From positions 1 through 14,095 of the forward strand of contig CALMVH010000106.1 in the NCBI GenBank assembly GCA_937873165.1: a stretch of 14,095 nt of DNA, given 5' to 3'. Below are positions 1 through 6,894 of the stretch, one piece after another. This DNA is from an uncultured Rhodospirillales bacterium. Its GTDB lineage: Bacteria > Pseudomonadota > Alphaproteobacteria > CALMVH01. The stretch's first letter is position 1. Every line of letters starts with the position of its first letter. Below the pieces are notes generated by a model. The model was not told the DNA's origin. It saw only the letters and a program-made list of their open reading frames with translations, and ran no database searches. The translations under genes and the position numbers were made by a program.

Positions 1-1
1 G

Positions 2-175
2 ACCCCGCCCACCGCGCTATTGCCGTCCGCTCCGGCCGCATCGACAGCCGCCGGAACGCCTGTCGCGCAGGCCAGCATACCGGACCTGATGATGAAGGCG
101 CTCGACCAGTACAAGTCGCTCGACAGGCAACGGGCTCAGCCCGCGCAGGCCCTGCCGACCAACCTGATCAACTGA
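2..175 (+). CDS. Unrecognised protein, C-terminal end only
   Basis: This is an open frame entering from the left edge and ending at a TGA, giving 57 visible residues of an incomplete gene. The first half is low-complexity, rich in Pro, Ala, Ser and Thr, and looks like a flexible linker. It is followed by a short, more ordered tail with a predicted amphipathic stretch (IPDLMMKALDQYKSLDRQRA) that ends in PTNLIN. I do not recognise a family and assign no function. It runs convergently towards parB, with only 16 bp between the two stop codons. Many alphaproteobacteria have holA, in the same direction as parB, at this position, so the neighbourhood differs from that arrangement. Reality as a gene rests on the clean frame and normal-looking codon use only. 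Confidence 0.5.
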   Translation, partial: TPPTALLPSAPAASTAAGTPVAQASIPDLMMKALDQYKSLDRQRAQPAQALPTNLIN

Positions 176-191
176 AAACCGCGAAAGCGGC
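175..191 (-). terminator. Weak intrinsic terminator after parB
   Basis: On the minus strand, immediately after the parB stop codon, the sequence reads GCCGC-TTTC-GCGG followed by TTTT. This makes a 4-bp GC stem (5 bp with a wobble pair), a four-base loop and a short T run. The stem is short, so termination could be partial. On the plus strand the same stem has a GAAA loop but no T tract, so it should not terminate the converging gene. Confidence 0.4.
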
Positions 192-1076
192 CTACATCGA
201 GCGCGTCAGGCGGGTCAGCAGGTCGTCGAACTGGTCGAGATTGCCAAAGAACAGCGAAATCCGGCCGCTTTCCCCTTCCGACTGTATTTGGACCTTCAGA
301 CCCAGCCTTTGTGTCAGGTCGCTTTCAATGGCGCCGATATCCGCGCTTCGCTTTGCCGGTTTCTTTGCTTTGCCAGGGAAAACGGCAGCTGGCACTACGG
401 TCGCCAGCCGTTCGGCATCGCGAACGGACAGGCTCTTGTCGGCGATTTGTTCGGCCAGTTTCAAGGGATCGGCCGCGTTCAAGAGCGCCCGTGCGTGACC
501 GGCCGTCAGACGGTCCGTCACCACCATGGTCTTGACAGCTTCAGGCAGGCTTAGCAGCCGCAGCGTATTGGCGACATGGCTGCGGCTCTTGCCGATGGCT
601 TCCGACAGTGCTTGCTGGGTATGCCCGAACTCGTCCATCAGCCGGCGGTAAGCCTCGGCCTCTTCCAGCGCATTCAGGTCCTGCCGCTGCAGGTTTTCGA
701 TCAAGCCGATTTCCAGGGCTTCACCATCGGTGAAATCCTGGATCAGGACCGGCACTTCGTGCAGTTCCGCTTGCTGCGCCGCGCGCCAGCGGCGTTCGCC
801 TGCGATGATTTCATACTTCCCGCCTTCTGCGTGGCGTACGAGTAAAGGTTGCAGGATACCCTTGGCGCGGATCGAGTCCGCCAATCCCGCGATTGCCTCG
901 GCATCGAAGCGCCGGCGCGGCTGGTATTTGCCCGGCTGAAGCTTGTCGGTACCGATCCTGCGAACCTGCGCCGGATCGCTTGTGCCCGCGTAGGTTGCTG
1001 CGGCCTGGCTCAGCAGCACTGACAGGCCTCGGCCAAGCGCGGGTTTCTTGACCTTGTGGCTGCCGGTCTCGCTCAT
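192..1076 (-). CDS. parB: Chromosome-partitioning protein ParB
   Basis: ParB is the parS-binding CTPase clamp that spreads along DNA around parS and is moved by ParA to segregate the origin region. The protein has 294 residues, typical for chromosomal ParB. Visible landmarks are the N-terminal ParA-contact motif LGRGLSVLL (14-22), the CTP-binding box IAGERRWRAA (91-100), ENLQR (127-131), a helix-turn-helix around 153-174 (TQQALSEAIGKSRSHVANTL), and a C-terminal dimerisation segment (about 248-294, IGAIESDLTQRLGLKVQI). A basic Lys/Ala linker (234-243) precedes the last domain. The frame stays open 110 codons further upstream, but that stretch overlaps parA and has no ParB character. I chose the ATG at 1076 because it has a strong AGGGGG ribosome site and shares one base with the parA stop (TAATG), which indicates translational coupling. 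Confidence 0.97.
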   Translation of the reverse strand: MSETGSHKVKKPALGRGLSVLLSQAAATYAGTSDPAQVRRIGTDKLQPGKYQPRRRFDAEAIAGLADSIRAKGILQPLLVRHAEGGKYEIIAGERRWRAAQQAELHEVPVLIQDFTDGEALEIGLIENLQRQDLNALEEAEAYRRLMDEFGHTQQALSEAIGKSRSHVANTLRLLSLPEAVKTMVVTDRLTAGHARALLNAADPLKLAEQIADKSLSVRDAERLATVVPAAVFPGKAKKPAKRSADIGAIESDLTQRLGLKVQIQSEGESGRISLFFGNLDQFDDLLTRLTRSM

Positions 1077-1855
1077 TAGTCGGCCCCCTGAAGTTCCTGT
1101 TTCAAGACCTCGCCCGCCAGCTTCATGTAGGCGGCCGCGCCTGTTGAGCGATGATCGTACAACAGGATCGGCAGGCCATGCGAAGGGGACTCCGATATCC
1201 GCACGTTGCGGGGGATCATCGTCTCGTAAACGCGCTTGCCGAAATGCGAGCGCACATCGCGCGCGACTTCTTCCGACAGGCCGTTGCGCCGGTCGTACAT
1301 CGTCAGTACGATGCCCTCCATCGCCAGCGCTGGATTGAAGCTGCGCTTTACATTGTCGATCGTCTGCACAAGGTTGCTGAGCCCCTCCAACGCCAGGAAC
1401 TCGCATTGCAGTGGCACCACCACGCCGTCGGAAGCGACAAGGGCGTTAAGGGTAAGCAACCCCAGCGACGGCGGACAATCGATCAGCGCGTAATCGTAGG
1501 CATGGCTGGTATTATGCAGCGCTGAATGCAGCTTGTACTCGCGGCCCTGCGCGCCGACCAGCTCCAGCTCGGCCCCTGCGAGATGCATGGAAGAGGCAAC
1601 GAGCATCAGCTGCGGCACAGGCGTTTCCACCAGCACATCCGCCAGTTCAGCCGCACCCGACAGGATTTCATAGGTTCCCTGGCGATGCGGATCGCGCTGC
1701 AGGCCAAAGGCGGTGGAGGCATTCGCCTGGGGGTCGAGATCGATTAGCAACACACGCCGCCCGACCGCCGCAAGCGCCGTCGCCAGGTTTACCGCGGTGG
1801 TGGTCTTCCCCACCCCGCCCTTCTGATTGGCGACAGCCAGAATGCGTTTAGGCAT
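1076..1855 (-). CDS. parA: Chromosome-partitioning ATPase ParA
   Basis: ParA (Soj type) is a nucleoid-binding ATPase whose ParB-stimulated hydrolysis drives segregation of ParB-parS complexes. The 259-residue length and the absence of an N-terminal helix-turn-helix fit the chromosomal class rather than the large plasmid class. The deviant Walker A motif KGGVGKTT (12-19) carries both the signature Lys12 and the P-loop Lys17. The A' motif LIDLDPQ (37-43) contains Asp41, and Walker B is YALIDCPPSLG (122-132). The C-terminal segment MIPRNVRISESPSHGLPI (213-230) is also characteristic. The gene overlaps rsmG by 8 nt at its start and parB by 1 nt at its end. No clear Shine-Dalgarno sequence precedes it, so translation is probably coupled to rsmG. 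Confidence 0.97.
   Translation of the reverse strand: MPKRILAVANQKGGVGKTTTAVNLATALAAVGRRVLLIDLDPQANASTAFGLQRDPHRQGTYEILSGAAELADVLVETPVPQLMLVASSMHLAGAELELVGAQGREYKLHSALHNTSHAYDYALIDCPPSLGLLTLNALVASDGVVVPLQCEFLALEGLSNLVQTIDNVKRSFNPALAMEGIVLTMYDRRNGLSEEVARDVRSHFGKRVYETMIPRNVRISESPSHGLPILLYDHRSTGAAAYMKLAGEVLKQELQGAD
1084..1089 (-). promoter_or_regulatory. Ribosome binding site that fixes the parB start
   Basis: AGGGGG on the minus strand lies 7 nt before the ATG at 1076, inside the last codons of parA. It supports the 294-residue ParB start over the longer open frame that extends back into parA. Confidence 0.7.
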
Positions 1856-2474
1856 GTATGTTTCTGGGCCGAATCTGCCGCAGGCGCAAGATGGAAGACT
1901 CGGGAGAGGTTAGACTCGGCAGTCTCTCGAGATCGAAATTCCAGAGCTTGCGGGCTTCGGCGACCTCCTCGTGAGCCTTGCGCCCTTTCAGGAACATGCC
2001 TTCCGCGCCAGCCTCGTGAAACTGCGCCCCCATCGCCAGCAAGGTCGACAAGGGGGCCAGAGCGCGTGAGGTCACGATCGCTGTATCCATCTTTGGCAGC
2101 GCCTCGGCCTTGACGTTATGAATCGTTACCAAGGTTTTCGTCGCATCGGCGACATCGCGCAGGAAGGCGACTTTCTGCTGGTTGTTATCGGCGAGATGCA
2201 TGGGATTTATCCCCATGATCGCGAGCACCAGCCCTGGAAATCCAGCCCCCGTGCCGATATCCAGGATACTGCCCCTGCCGAGCACCAGCGGATAAAGCTG
2301 GGCTGAATCGAGAAAATGTCTTTCCCATGCATCCGCCAAAGTCGCGCGCCCAACAAGGCTCAGGGTTGTCGAACGCTCGACCAGAAGCGTGTGGTAAACG
2401 TTCAGCCGTTCGATTGTTTCACGTGAAACATTGTAAGTCGCCTCCAACCTGTGAAGGGCATCAAGCAGCGTCAT
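1848..2474 (-). CDS. rsmG: 16S rRNA (guanine-527 N7) methyltransferase RsmG
   Basis: RsmG (formerly GidB) transfers a methyl group from S-adenosylmethionine to N7 of G527 in 16S rRNA; loss in other bacteria gives low-level streptomycin resistance. The protein has 208 residues, the usual length. The SAM-binding loop LDIGTGAGFPG is at 71-81. Other family hallmarks are RHFLDS (52-57), TSRALAPL (135-142) and the active-site strand FLKGR (161-165). The start overlaps the end of mnmG by 14 nt and the end overlaps parA by 8 nt. Codons 16-20 (VSRET), with the last base of codon 15, spell out an exact parS palindrome. This region therefore carries both a protein-coding and a DNA-binding message. Confidence 0.97.
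   Translation of the reverse strand: MTLLDALHRLEATYNVSRETIERLNVYHTLLVERSTTLSLVGRATLADAWERHFLDSAQLYPLVLGRGSILDIGTGAGFPGLVLAIMGINPMHLADNNQQKVAFLRDVADATKTLVTIHNVKAEALPKMDTAIVTSRALAPLSTLLAMGAQFHEAGAEGMFLKGRKAHEEVAEARKLWNFDLERLPSLTSPESSILRLRQIRPRNIHA
2415..2430. promoter_or_regulatory. parS: parS site inside rsmG
   Basis: The exact 16-bp palindrome TGTTTCACGTGAAACA is the known chromosomal parS sequence bound by ParB in alphaproteobacteria. It lies in the 5' part of rsmG and encodes the VSRET residues. The flanking bases do not extend the palindrome. ParB should nucleate here and slide as a CTP-dependent clamp over its own operon. Confidence 0.95.
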
Positions 2475-4317
2475 CGTGCCGCCGCGCGTACCTCAACAAT
2501 GCCATCAACGCTGCGGGCGTCATGCCCTGGATACGGCCTGCGGCTCCGAGCGACGCGGGCTGAGCTGCCTGCAGTTTTTGGCGCAATTCTGTCGATAGCC
2601 CCCCGACCCGGGTATAGTCGAGGTCCGAAGGCAGCTGCAGTGACTCGTCCTTGCGGTAGGCATCGATGTCGCTTTGTTGCCGTGCCACATAGCCTGCATA
2701 GCGGCCATCGAGTTCGACTTGTTCGATCGCGTGGGGTGAGAACTGGCGCAAGCCGGGCCAGAGATCCGCCAGCTTGTTCAGGGACATCTCGGGATACCGC
2801 AGCAGATCGGCCAGGCTACGGCGCACTCCGTCCTGATTGACGTTCATTCCGTAGCGGGCCAGTTCGGCTGGGGTTGCCGTGTGAGTCTGGGTAAACTGCC
2901 GTGCCGCCGTCAACTCCTGTATCTTCGCCTTGAACGCCTGCTGCCTGACACCTCCGACGCACCCGCCCTGTATACCTATACCAGTCAGGCGCTGATCGGC
3001 GTTATCGGCCCGCATCGACAATCGATATTCCGCGCGGCTGGTGAACATGCGGTAGGGTTCGGTCGTGCCACGCGTCACGAGGTCATCGATCATGACGCCT
3101 ATATAGGCCTGCGCCCGATCAAGGATAACCGGACGCTGCCCCGTACAGGCGCGCGCGGCGTTCAGGCCCGCGACAAGCCCTTGCGCAGCGGCTTCCTCGT
3201 ACCCGGTGGTGCCGTTGATCTGTCCCGCTAGGTACAGCCCGGGCACTTGCCTGACCTCAAGTGCGGAGGATAGGGCGCGCGGATCGACATAGTCGTATTC
3301 GATGGCATATCCCGGCCGGATCATGCGCGCGTGCTCAAGGCCCGGAATCAAGGCGATCATGCGTTGCTGCAAATCCGCCGACAACGACGTGGAGATACCG
3401 TTGGGGTAAATCGTGTCGTCGTTCAGACCTTCCGGCTCCAGGAAGATCTGGTGCCGGTCCTTGTCGGCAAAGCGGACGATCTTGTCCTCGATGCTTGGGC
3501 AATAGCGTGGACCTACGCCGCTAATCTGCCCTGAATACAAGGGCGCTTCGTGCAGGTTGGCCCGGAGAAACTCATGCATCGCCGGTGTTGTGTACGTAAT
3601 GTGACACGGAACCTGAGGCGTTTGAATAGTAACTGTCAGTGTAGAAAAAGGCTCTGGCGGGTGGTCGCCTGCCTGTACCGCAAGCGAAGCCCAATCGATG
3701 GTTTTCCTCGCCAGGCGAGCCGGTGTACCGGTTTTCAGGCGCCCGAGGGGCAGGCCCAGTTTTGCGAGGTCCTGTGCCAAGGCAATTGATGGCGCATCGC
3801 CGACCCGTCCTGCCGGTTCGGTATGGGTACCGATGTGTATGAGGCCATTCAGGAATGTACCCGTGGTCAGCACAATCGCGCCGCAGCGTACTTCCCGTCC
3901 ACCCTCGTCGACGAGCCCTGTCACACACCCTTTATCCATTACGATGCGGGCTGCCATACCCTGCCGCAGCGTCAGGTTAGCGGTTTCGTTCAGCAGGTTT
4001 TGAACGGCAGCCGCGTATAGCTGCCGGTCGGCTTGGGCACGAGGGCCACGCACCGCGGCACCCTTGCTGCGGTTCAAAACTCGGAACTGGATGCCGGCAC
4101 GGTCGATGGCACGGCCCATTAAACCGTCGAGGGCATCGATTTCGCGGACCAGATGCCCTTTGCCCAGGCCGCCGATAGCGGGATTGCAGGACATTGTTCC
4201 GATGGTTGAAACCGACCCGGTCAGCAGCAGCGTACGCGCACCAAAGCGGGCCGCCGCCGCCGCAGCCTCGCACCCGGCGTGACCGCCGCCGACAATTATG
4301 ACATCAAACTTTTCCAT
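2461..4317 (-). CDS. mnmG: tRNA U34 5-carboxymethylaminomethyl modification enzyme MnmG
   Basis: MnmG (GidA) is the FAD-dependent partner of MnmE. The complex installs the (carboxymethyl)aminomethyl group on wobble uridine 34 of several tRNAs, using methylene-tetrahydrofolate and NADH. The protein has 618 residues, normal for the long form. Visible motifs are the N-terminal dinucleotide fold VIIVGGGHAGCEAA (6-19), MSCNPAIGGLGKGHL (42-56) with conserved Cys47, the signature GPRYCPSIEDKI (269-280) with Cys273, and the second signature AGQINGTTGYEEAAAQG (364-380). The C-terminal helical region that contacts MnmE and tRNA ends in MTPAALMALLRYARR. The ATG at 4317 follows a close AAAGGG ribosome site. 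The gene begins 61 nt after the mnmE stop and its end overlaps rsmG by 14 nt. Confidence 0.97.
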   Translation of the reverse strand: MEKFDVIIVGGGHAGCEAAAAAARFGARTLLLTGSVSTIGTMSCNPAIGGLGKGHLVREIDALDGLMGRAIDRAGIQFRVLNRSKGAAVRGPRAQADRQLYAAAVQNLLNETANLTLRQGMAARIVMDKGCVTGLVDEGGREVRCGAIVLTTGTFLNGLIHIGTHTEPAGRVGDAPSIALAQDLAKLGLPLGRLKTGTPARLARKTIDWASLAVQAGDHPPEPFSTLTVTIQTPQVPCHITYTTPAMHEFLRANLHEAPLYSGQISGVGPRYCPSIEDKIVRFADKDRHQIFLEPEGLNDDTIYPNGISTSLSADLQQRMIALIPGLEHARMIRPGYAIEYDYVDPRALSSALEVRQVPGLYLAGQINGTTGYEEAAAQGLVAGLNAARACTGQRPVILDRAQAYIGVMIDDLVTRGTTEPYRMFTSRAEYRLSMRADNADQRLTGIGIQGGCVGGVRQQAFKAKIQELTAARQFTQTHTATPAELARYGMNVNQDGVRRSLADLLRYPEMSLNKLADLWPGLRQFSPHAIEQVELDGRYAGYVARQQSDIDAYRKDESLQLPSDLDYTRVGGLSTELRQKLQAAQPASLGAAGRIQGMTPAALMALLRYARRHDDAA

Positions 4318-4354
4318 CGCCCTTTGTACCGGGTTCGGCTTACGCGGTCAAAAT

Positions 4355-4370
4355 TGTTTCACGTGAAACA
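4355..4370. promoter_or_regulatory. parS: parS site between mnmE and mnmG
   Basis: This is a second exact copy of TGTTTCACGTGAAACA, 1,940 bp from the first. It sits in the 61-nt gap upstream of mnmG. Here the symmetry continues outwards, so 4351-4374 forms a 24-bp perfect palindrome with AAAT/ATTT arms. ParB bound here could affect transcription from mnmE into mnmG, but that is inference. Confidence 0.95.
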
Positions 4371-4378
4371 ATTTGCAG

Positions 4379-5656
4379 CTACTTGCCGATGCAGAAATCT
4401 TGGAAGATCACGTCCAGCAATGCTTCGGCGTCGACGCGGCCGGTAATCCGCCCCAGGCAGGCAAGCGCCACGCGCAAGGCCTCGGCCCCCAGATCGATTT
4501 CGGTGGAAAGGTCGAAGGAGTTCAATGCCGCCAGCGCGGCCATCAAACCCTGACGATGCCGCTCCCTTGTCGGGGTCGGGGCATCGACGGTGCCGATCAG
4601 GTCGGCTACCCTGCCACGCAAGGTATTCAGCAGTTCCGTGATGCCTTGTCCGGTCCTGACGGAAATACCGTCGGCCTGATCCTTATCGGCTTTCGTGCGT
4701 ACGACAATGCAATCTGCCGGCGAAAGTCCTGGCACGTCCACCGTTCCTGTCTCGGTAAGCAGCAGCCTGATATCCGCGTTCCCAGCCCAGGCCCGCGCCC
4801 GTGCAATGCCTTCCGCCTCGATCTCGTCCTCTGTCTCGCGAAGGCCGGCCGTGTCTGCCAGGATCACCGGATATCCCCCAAGGTCCAGATGCACCTCCAG
4901 CACATCGCGCGTCGTGCCGGCGCGATGCGACACGATCGCCACATCCCGTCCGGCCAAGTAATTCAAGAGACTGGATTTGCCGGCGTTCGGTTCTCCCAGG
5001 ATAACAATCCGTACTCCGTTGCGCAGGCGCTCGCCTCGTACGGCACTATCTAGGTGATCGCTGAGTTCGGTCGCGAGCTGCCGTATTTCGAAGGCTATGG
5101 GATCCAGCATTCCGGACGGTAGATCTTCGTCTCCAAAGTCCAGCGTTGCCTCGACATAGGCAACCGCCTTTGTCAATCGCCGTGACCAGTCTTCGTACAA
5201 CCGCAGCAGGCTTCCCCCAGCCTGTGCCAGCGCGAGAGCCTGTTGAGCCACTGTTTCGGCATCGATCAGATCGGCGATGGCTTCGGCCTCGGTCAGGTCC
5301 ACCTTGCCGTTGAAGAAGGCGCGCTTTGTGAATTCGCCTGCAGTCGCCGGACGCACACCCTGCGCTTCCAGGGCCAGGGACAAAGCCTGGATCACCGCCC
5401 GGCCGCCGTGAACATGGAACTCCACCATGTCCTCGCCGCTGAAACTGTTCGGCCCCGGGAACCACAGGAACAGGCTTTTATCGATCGGCACGCCGCCATG
5501 TGTCAGGGTTTTGAGGGTTGCGCGGCGGGGCGCCAAGTCGGTGACCCTGGTCAAAGCCTGCAACGCTGCGCGGCTGTGTGGGCCGGACATGCGTACGACT
5601 CCGACCGCAGCCTTGCCATGCCCGCTTGACAAGGCATAGATCGTGTCGTCGGGCAT
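4379..5656 (-). CDS. mnmE: tRNA modification GTPase MnmE
   Basis: MnmE (TrmE) is a dimeric GTPase that binds a tetrahydrofolate one-carbon donor in its N-terminal domain and works with MnmG to modify tRNA wobble uridines. The protein has 425 residues, slightly shorter than the E. coli form. The N-terminal folate domain contains FSGEDMVEFHVHGG (72-85) and TAGEFTKRAFFNGKVDLTEAE (105-125). The G domain has P-loop GEPNAGKS (221-228), GTTRD (247-251), DTAG (268-271) and catalytic Glu280. The C-terminus is the invariant FCIGK. The G4 motif reads TKAD (321-324) rather than the usual NKxD. The frame extends 120 codons upstream, but that stretch overlaps the ferredoxin gene and lacks family similarity. 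The ATG at 5656 begins the conserved DTIYALSSG sequence and shares one base with the ferredoxin stop (TGATG). No separate ribosome site is visible, so translation is probably coupled. Confidence 0.96.
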   Translation of the reverse strand: MPDDTIYALSSGHGKAAVGVVRMSGPHSRAALQALTRVTDLAPRRATLKTLTHGGVPIDKSLFLWFPGPNSFSGEDMVEFHVHGGRAVIQALSLALEAQGVRPATAGEFTKRAFFNGKVDLTEAEAIADLIDAETVAQQALALAQAGGSLLRLYEDWSRRLTKAVAYVEATLDFGDEDLPSGMLDPIAFEIRQLATELSDHLDSAVRGERLRNGVRIVILGEPNAGKSSLLNYLAGRDVAIVSHRAGTTRDVLEVHLDLGGYPVILADTAGLRETEDEIEAEGIARARAWAGNADIRLLLTETGTVDVPGLSPADCIVVRTKADKDQADGISVRTGQGITELLNTLRGRVADLIGTVDAPTPTRERHRQGLMAALAALNSFDLSTEIDLGAEALRVALACLGRITGRVDAEALLDVIFQDFCIGK

Positions 5657-5982
5657 CAGCGGCCGGGCGGCAGCATCAGGCGCTGCACACGCTCCCCATT
5701 TCTGATATGAGTCTCGAAGATCTCGTCGATGTCGGCATGATCTTGGTAATGGTACCAGACGCCCTCGGGATAGATCACCATGACCGGCCCTAGGTCGCAG
5801 CGGTTCAGGCAACCCGCGGCGTTGATGCGCATATCGCGGATACCGGCTTCCTTGACCTTGTCCTTCAGATAGCCGCGCAGCTTGTCGGCATGGCGCATTC
5901 CGCAGGATGCCTTGCGGGAGTCGCGTTCGTGCGTACAGCAGAATACATGCAGGTCGTAGAACAGGGATGGATCGTTGGTCAT
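5656..5982 (-). CDS. Thioredoxin-like [2Fe-2S] ferredoxin
   Basis: The product has 108 residues and looks like a small, soluble, thioredoxin-fold [2Fe-2S] protein, related to the 24-kDa (NuoE-like) subunit family and free-standing 'Shethna-type' ferredoxins. Candidate cluster ligands are Cys16 and Cys27 in HVFCCTHERDSRKASCG, and Cys58 and Cys62 in AAGCLNRCDLGP; Cys15 is an extra cysteine. The closing segment VMVIYPEGVWYHYQ is typical of the family. I chose the ATG at 5982. A GTG three codons upstream (5991) is in frame and cannot be excluded. The only upstream ribosome-site candidate is a weak AAGTGA. The stop codon overlaps the mnmE start by 1 nt, so this gene heads the mnmE-mnmG-rsmG-parAB run. 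The family is a confident call. The electron donor, acceptor and physiological role are not evident from the sequence. Confidence 0.88.
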   Translation of the reverse strand: MTNDPSLFYDLHVFCCTHERDSRKASCGMRHADKLRGYLKDKVKEAGIRDMRINAAGCLNRCDLGPVMVIYPEGVWYHYQDHADIDEIFETHIRNGERVQRLMLPPGR

Positions 5983-6044
5983 GATGTTCACTTAGTCCGC
6001 AGAACATCCCGGTCAATTATTGGGAACAGAGCCGGCGAAAGCGC

Positions 6045-6060
6045 GTTCTTAGGAAAGAAC
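6045..6060 (+). promoter_or_regulatory. Small inverted repeat in leader of the hydrolase gene
   Basis: GTTCTT-AGGA-AAGAAC forms a perfect 6-bp inverted repeat with a four-base gap, followed by TTTT and then a good GCAGGA ribosome site (6065-6070) 5 nt before the ATG at 6076. It lies in the 93-bp divergent region between the ferredoxin and hydrolase genes. It could be a regulator-binding site or a weak mRNA hairpin. I recognise no specific operator, and no convincing -35/-10 pair stands out in either direction. Confidence 0.3.
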
Positions 6061-6075
6061 TTTTGCAGGACCGTC

Positions 6076-6786
6076 ATGACCGATCTTACCATCCAGGCCG
6101 CCGATAGCGCCGGCAGTTTCAGTGCCTATACTGCGGTTCCGCAGACAGGCAGCGGACCCGGCATCCTGGTGATCCAGGAAATCTTCGGCGTCAACCCGTT
6201 CGTGCGGGCTGCCTGTGACTACTACGCCAGTTTGGGCTACCTGGCTGTCGCACCCGATCTTTTCTGGCGGTTGCAACCGGGCATTCAGCTGGACGCGGAA
6301 AAGCCGGATGAGTTCCAGCAAGGGCTTGCCCTTATGGGCCGTTTCGACATCGACAAGGCCGTTGCCGACATGATCGCGACACTAGCCGTCATGCGGCGTC
6401 ACGAGGCCTGCACGGGCAAGGTCGGGACCGTCGGTTACTGCCTGGGTGGAAGACTGGCTTACCTGATGGCGGCGCGTTCGGATGCCGAGGCCAATGTTGG
6501 CTACTACGGCGTCGGCATCGACAGTTTGCTGAACGAAGCCAAGACGATCGCTGCTCCCTTGATCCTGCATGTTGCGGAAGAGGACGGCTTTGTTTCCAAG
6601 GAAGCGCAGGCCAAGATGCGCGATGGTTTGGCCGACAACCCCAATATCACCCTTTACTCCTATCCGGGCGCCGATCATGCCTTTGCCCGCGAAGGGGGCA
6701 GTCACTACAAGGCCGACGCGGCGCGGCTGGCGAACGAGCGCACCATGAAGCTGTTTTCGGAAGTGCTGGAACAAGAACCCGCATAG
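6076..6786 (+). CDS. Dienelactone hydrolase family protein
   Basis: This is an alpha/beta-hydrolase of the dienelactone hydrolase (carboxymethylenebutenolidase) family, 236 residues long, which is the family's usual size. The cysteine nucleophile is Cys122 in GYCLGG (120-125). Asp170 in HVAEEDGFV and His201 in PGADHAF complete the triad, and Glu35 in IQEIFGVN is the conserved glutamate that shields or activates the cysteine. There is no signal peptide, so the protein should be cytoplasmic. The ATG at 6076 has the ribosome site GCAGGA 5 nt upstream. The longer in-frame extension to 5890 would run antisense through the ferredoxin gene and is rejected. No catechol, chlorocatechol or other aromatic-degradation genes are nearby. 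A role in the ortho-cleavage pathway is therefore not supported, and the enzyme could be a broader esterase or lactonase. The family call is firm and the substrate unknown. Confidence 0.93.
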   Translation: MTDLTIQAADSAGSFSAYTAVPQTGSGPGILVIQEIFGVNPFVRAACDYYASLGYLAVAPDLFWRLQPGIQLDAEKPDEFQQGLALMGRFDIDKAVADMIATLAVMRRHEACTGKVGTVGYCLGGRLAYLMAARSDAEANVGYYGVGIDSLLNEAKTIAAPLILHVAEEDGFVSKEAQAKMRDGLADNPNITLYSYPGADHAFAREGGSHYKADAARLANERTMKLFSEVLEQEPA

Positions 6787-6894
6787 CCTGATTCGAGTTC
6801 GGGCGGTGCCTCGTTTCCGCATAGTTAACCAAAAATCCCGGCCTGCGGACCTGTCGTTACCATCGCTTAAGACCGGTGTCGGTATAGGGATGGT

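Noticed and set aside
1077..1406. N-terminal extension of ParB upstream of 1076
   Set aside because: It overlaps parA in another frame, has no ParB similarity, and a strong ribosome site marks the internal ATG.
5994..6015. TTGACC as a -35 element for the ferredoxin operon on the minus strand
   Set aside because: The sequence 16-18 bp downstream gives only a poor -10 match, and transcription would begin at about the start codon.
5657..6016. N-terminal extension of MnmE upstream of 5656
   Set aside because: It overlaps the ferredoxin gene in another frame and lacks MnmE features; the conserved family start is at 5656.
6825..6872. CtrA-like half-sites (GTTAACCA and TTACCATCGCTTAA) upstream of the unknown membrane protein
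   Set aside because: The spacing is six rather than seven bases and one half is imperfect, so the match to the TTAA-N7-TTAA consensus is too weak to call.
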